Shown: one piece after another, positions 61,690-64,000 of the stretch | How the letters are laid out: every line of letters starts with the position of its first letter | Position numbering within the stretch: position 1 is the first letter of the stretch | DNA from: Batrachochytrium dendrobatidis JAM81 | Taxonomy: Eukaryota; Chytridiomycota; Chytridiomycetes; Rhizophydiales | Reading direction: 5' to 3' | NCBI RefSeq assembly: GCF_000203795.2 | Contig: NW_006281099.1 | Location: forward strand, 732,690-796,689 | Length of the DNA stretch: 64,000 bases | Notes under the pieces: model-generated | The model's database searches: none | What the model saw: the letters and a program-made list of their open reading frames with translations, nothing else | Told to the model about the DNA's origin: nothing | Translations under genes and position numbers: made by a program

Positions 61690-64000
61690 TTACTGCTTGG
61701 TGGCAGCAGCTTCCTTGTCTTGTTCAGCCTGTTTGGCTTCTTTGACCATTTCCTCACGCATCTCTCTCAGTCTTTCTCCTTCTTCCATCTTTTTCAGCCT
61801 GTTTTCAAGTGACTCGGCTAGACTGGTAAATTCTTTGATTTTGTCTGCACTCACACCAGGTCCATATCCAGTGGTTTCGCGCAGTCGTTTGACAAGAGCT
61901 TTGATACTGGTGAAATCACGCTCGTCAATGCCAGCTTGAAGACCCAATATTGCACCCGCTGAAGATTTGGAATCCAGTGTAACTAGACCGCGAGCACATC
62001 GGAAACGTACATGAACCGATTCGTCACGAAGGCCTTCTTCAAACAGTTCAATGGTGGCTCGAATGAATTGCTGCGTTTGCCATGGAGCTACGCGAGATAG
62101 AGCTGTATAGACCTCGGTGCGAGAGTTTTCTGGCTCAATGCCTGCAGCAGTGCGAGAGACAAGGTAGGCAAACACGGATGGGTCACGCATCTCGCCAAGA
62201 CCGCGAAGAACACCAGATCGGATCATGCTATGCATTCCAATTTGGTTAGGATCTTGGGCAACAGACAAAAGGTACTGAACATCATCGGGATGACGCTGAG
62301 CACCCAGAGCCGTAAAGGCTTCAGCTTTGCTGCGAGGTCCAATGTCCTTGCGTTCCACAAACAGGCGGAGAGCATTACGAAGGTTGAGATCGCGAGCAGT
62401 GCAGCGAGCAGCAATAAAAAACATGGCTTTGGGATCCTTTTCATTGGTGAGGACTTGAGCAAGAAGTTCAAGAGATGCGGCGGTTTTAGCCTTGGCTAGA
62501 GCAGCAGCAACTTGGATACGCACACCATAAAACTTTTCCGTGGCAACACTAGCACAGACCTTTCGCAACGCTGCAGAACTACCCATTTTTATAAGCTCCC
62601 TGTAAGCCCAGATACGATTGCTGACATCACCAGCATCAGCAGCAGTTTTGGCAAGAATGTCTAGACCTGGATTCATGTCCAAAGTAAACAGAATGCGACC
62701 ATGGGGATCAAATCGGATAGTTTTTGGTTTGGTCTTGGCATTAGTTCCAAGAGATAAAACAGCAAATGCCTTTTTCTGAGTCGAGTCGTTGAACACAACT
62801 TGACTTGTATGGATCTTATCCTCGGTATCAACAACTTCGACATCAATAACAATATTGAAGAATGGGATTTTTGCAGATACATCAACTTGAGTCTGCTCGA
62901 GTGTGATGCTAACAGTAGAACAACCACTATCACTGACACTGGCAGGCTTAAAATCAAAAGATCCTTTCAAGGCAGGATATCCTTTAGAGTACAACCACTG
63001 ATCAAAAAAGGGAACAAGGTTGATGCCGCTTTGAGCTTCAATGCATTTACGGAAATCATCGGTTTCGACAGTTTTTCCAGAATACTGTTTCAAGTAGTTT
63101 TGAACACCCTTGAAAAAGGCATCATCGCCAACATGCTTGCGAAGAACGTGTAGACGACAGCCTCCGCCTGGATAAGTGTGTCCGTCAAACATGCGCCAAC
63201 TAGAGTCAAATTGACGGTTGACAATGGGACGCATATACGATTCAGTCTCGGCAATGTAGCGGTCGGCCTTCCACCACATCTCGTAACGAAACTCGTCTTG
63301 TGTAGCATTGTCTTCAAGCCAAAGACACTCTATTTGACATTCAATACAATAGTGTTTTGATGAAATAAGATGGGTTATTTACACATTCCACAATTGTCCA
63401 GATATACAACACATCCACATACCAACATAAGTAGCCCAGCTCTCTTTAAGCCAAACATGCTCAAAGTGGCGAATAACAAGAAGATCACCAAAGTAAGTAT
63501 GTGCCTAAAGTTTAATTTGTGTTAATATATGGATAGTTGAAAAACACTGATAAGCATTAACATAGTACAAGAGCAGATTCCTACCATTTCATGAATATTG
63601 ACTCCATCAATGTGATGAGAAATTTCGGTAGCAAGCTTTTCATCCTGAATGTATCGATCAAGCCAAGTGACAAAGGAAATGTTTTCCATGGCACCACCAA
63701 TAAACTTGGAGCAGATCTGGTAGTACTTGGGCCACGGAAAAGGGTAGTCGAGTTTTTTTTCAAGCCAGCGAATCATGGCAGGAGTGCGACCAAATGTGCG
63801 CATCAAGTCCTTTTCCGAGAAACCGCGAGGAGCAATGTACTTGATGGGGATGCCATTGACAGTCTCGTCATCGACAGTGACAAAGTCGCCGACACCAACA
63901 CAGATCAGGTAGGATGGACAAGGCGTGCTGAGGGCGTATCTAGTTGTGCGAGTACCGTTTGAGGCATTTACAAGCTCACCTTGGAATGCGCCATTGGCAT
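61690..64000 (-). CDS. M1 family zinc metalloaminopeptidase, 3' part (5' end outside window)
   Basis: Exons 64000-63585 (continuing beyond the window), 63504-63423 and 63329-61690 give about 712 residues in phase. The substrate-binding GGAMENIS motif is in the first visible exon. The zinc motif HEMAH is split by the intron at HEM|AH, and the third ligand is Glu in HVWLKESWATY, 18 residues after the second His. The next exon carries TYPGGGCRLHVLR and FFDQWLYSKGYP, then a beta-sandwich, then about 280 residues of HEAT-like helices (NRIWAYRELIKMG, VRIQVAAALAKAK, SVHVRFRCARGLV), ending in a charged coiled coil. It removes N-terminal residues from peptides. The HEAT-repeat C-terminus resembles the M1 subgroup related to TAF2 more than yeast Ape2. 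The signal or N-terminal domain cannot be seen. Confidence 0.9.

Overview
The window is eukaryotic nuclear DNA from a zoosporic fungus. Genes carry many short introns, mostly about 60-170 bp with GT(A/G)-AG ends. There is an intraflagellar-transport gene (IFT139), so the organism builds a flagellum, alongside fungal-type genes such as SAGA Hfi1/Ada1, Dbp7, Tho2 and a Bem3-type RhoGAP. Three secreted multi-CBM18 'lectin-like' proteins point to a chytrid, most likely Batrachochytrium, where expansion of this family is known. The genus is inferred from family content; no sequence comparison was run. Exon boundaries were placed by hand from splice signals and reading-phase arithmetic. Where an entry lists exon joins, the phases add up, unless the entry says otherwise.

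Layout. 1-14.4 kb is ordinary gene space: the 3' part of IFT139 (+), a large multi-RRM protein (+), a PX-PH-RhoGAP protein (-) and a small AN1 zinc-finger protein (-). 14.6-32.3 kb is an accessory, repeat-built region. A roughly 4.9 kb block holding an Hfi1/Ada1 gene and a CBM18 lectin gene occurs twice in direct orientation (about 14.6-19.6 and 23.9-28.8 kb). A third CBM18 gene with about 1 kb of the same upstream flank lies at 30.1-32.2 kb, and its flank stops a few bases short of a tRNA-His gene. Between the copies are an unrecognised coiled-coil protein, a small Cys-rich membrane protein, a carnosine N-methyltransferase gene cut off after its SAM motif, and a MITE-like element.

32.9-51.6 kb is dense housekeeping space: a glycine-rich RRM protein whose 1.3 kb intron contains another MITE-like copy, Rab geranylgeranyltransferase alpha (10 exons), a KICS2-like protein (KICSTOR subunit, unexpected in a fungus), THO complex subunit 2 (with a GC-AG intron), Dbp7 helicase, and Trm8 tRNA m7G methyltransferase (with a GC-AG intron and a 9-nt microexon). 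53-64 kb holds an unrecognised Ser-rich protein followed at once by a MITE-like copy, two tandem paralogues of a multipass membrane protein (probably UPF0658/Golgi type), and the 3' part of an M1 metalloaminopeptidase that runs off the right edge.

Functionally the housekeeping genes are unrelated neighbours, often in divergent pairs with short shared promoters (KICS2/THO2, DBP7/TRM8). The only clear biological unit is the chitin-binding lectin cluster. Its shared 5' flanks and signal exon, but different module counts (9, 9 and 5), suggest a locus changing by unequal exchange.
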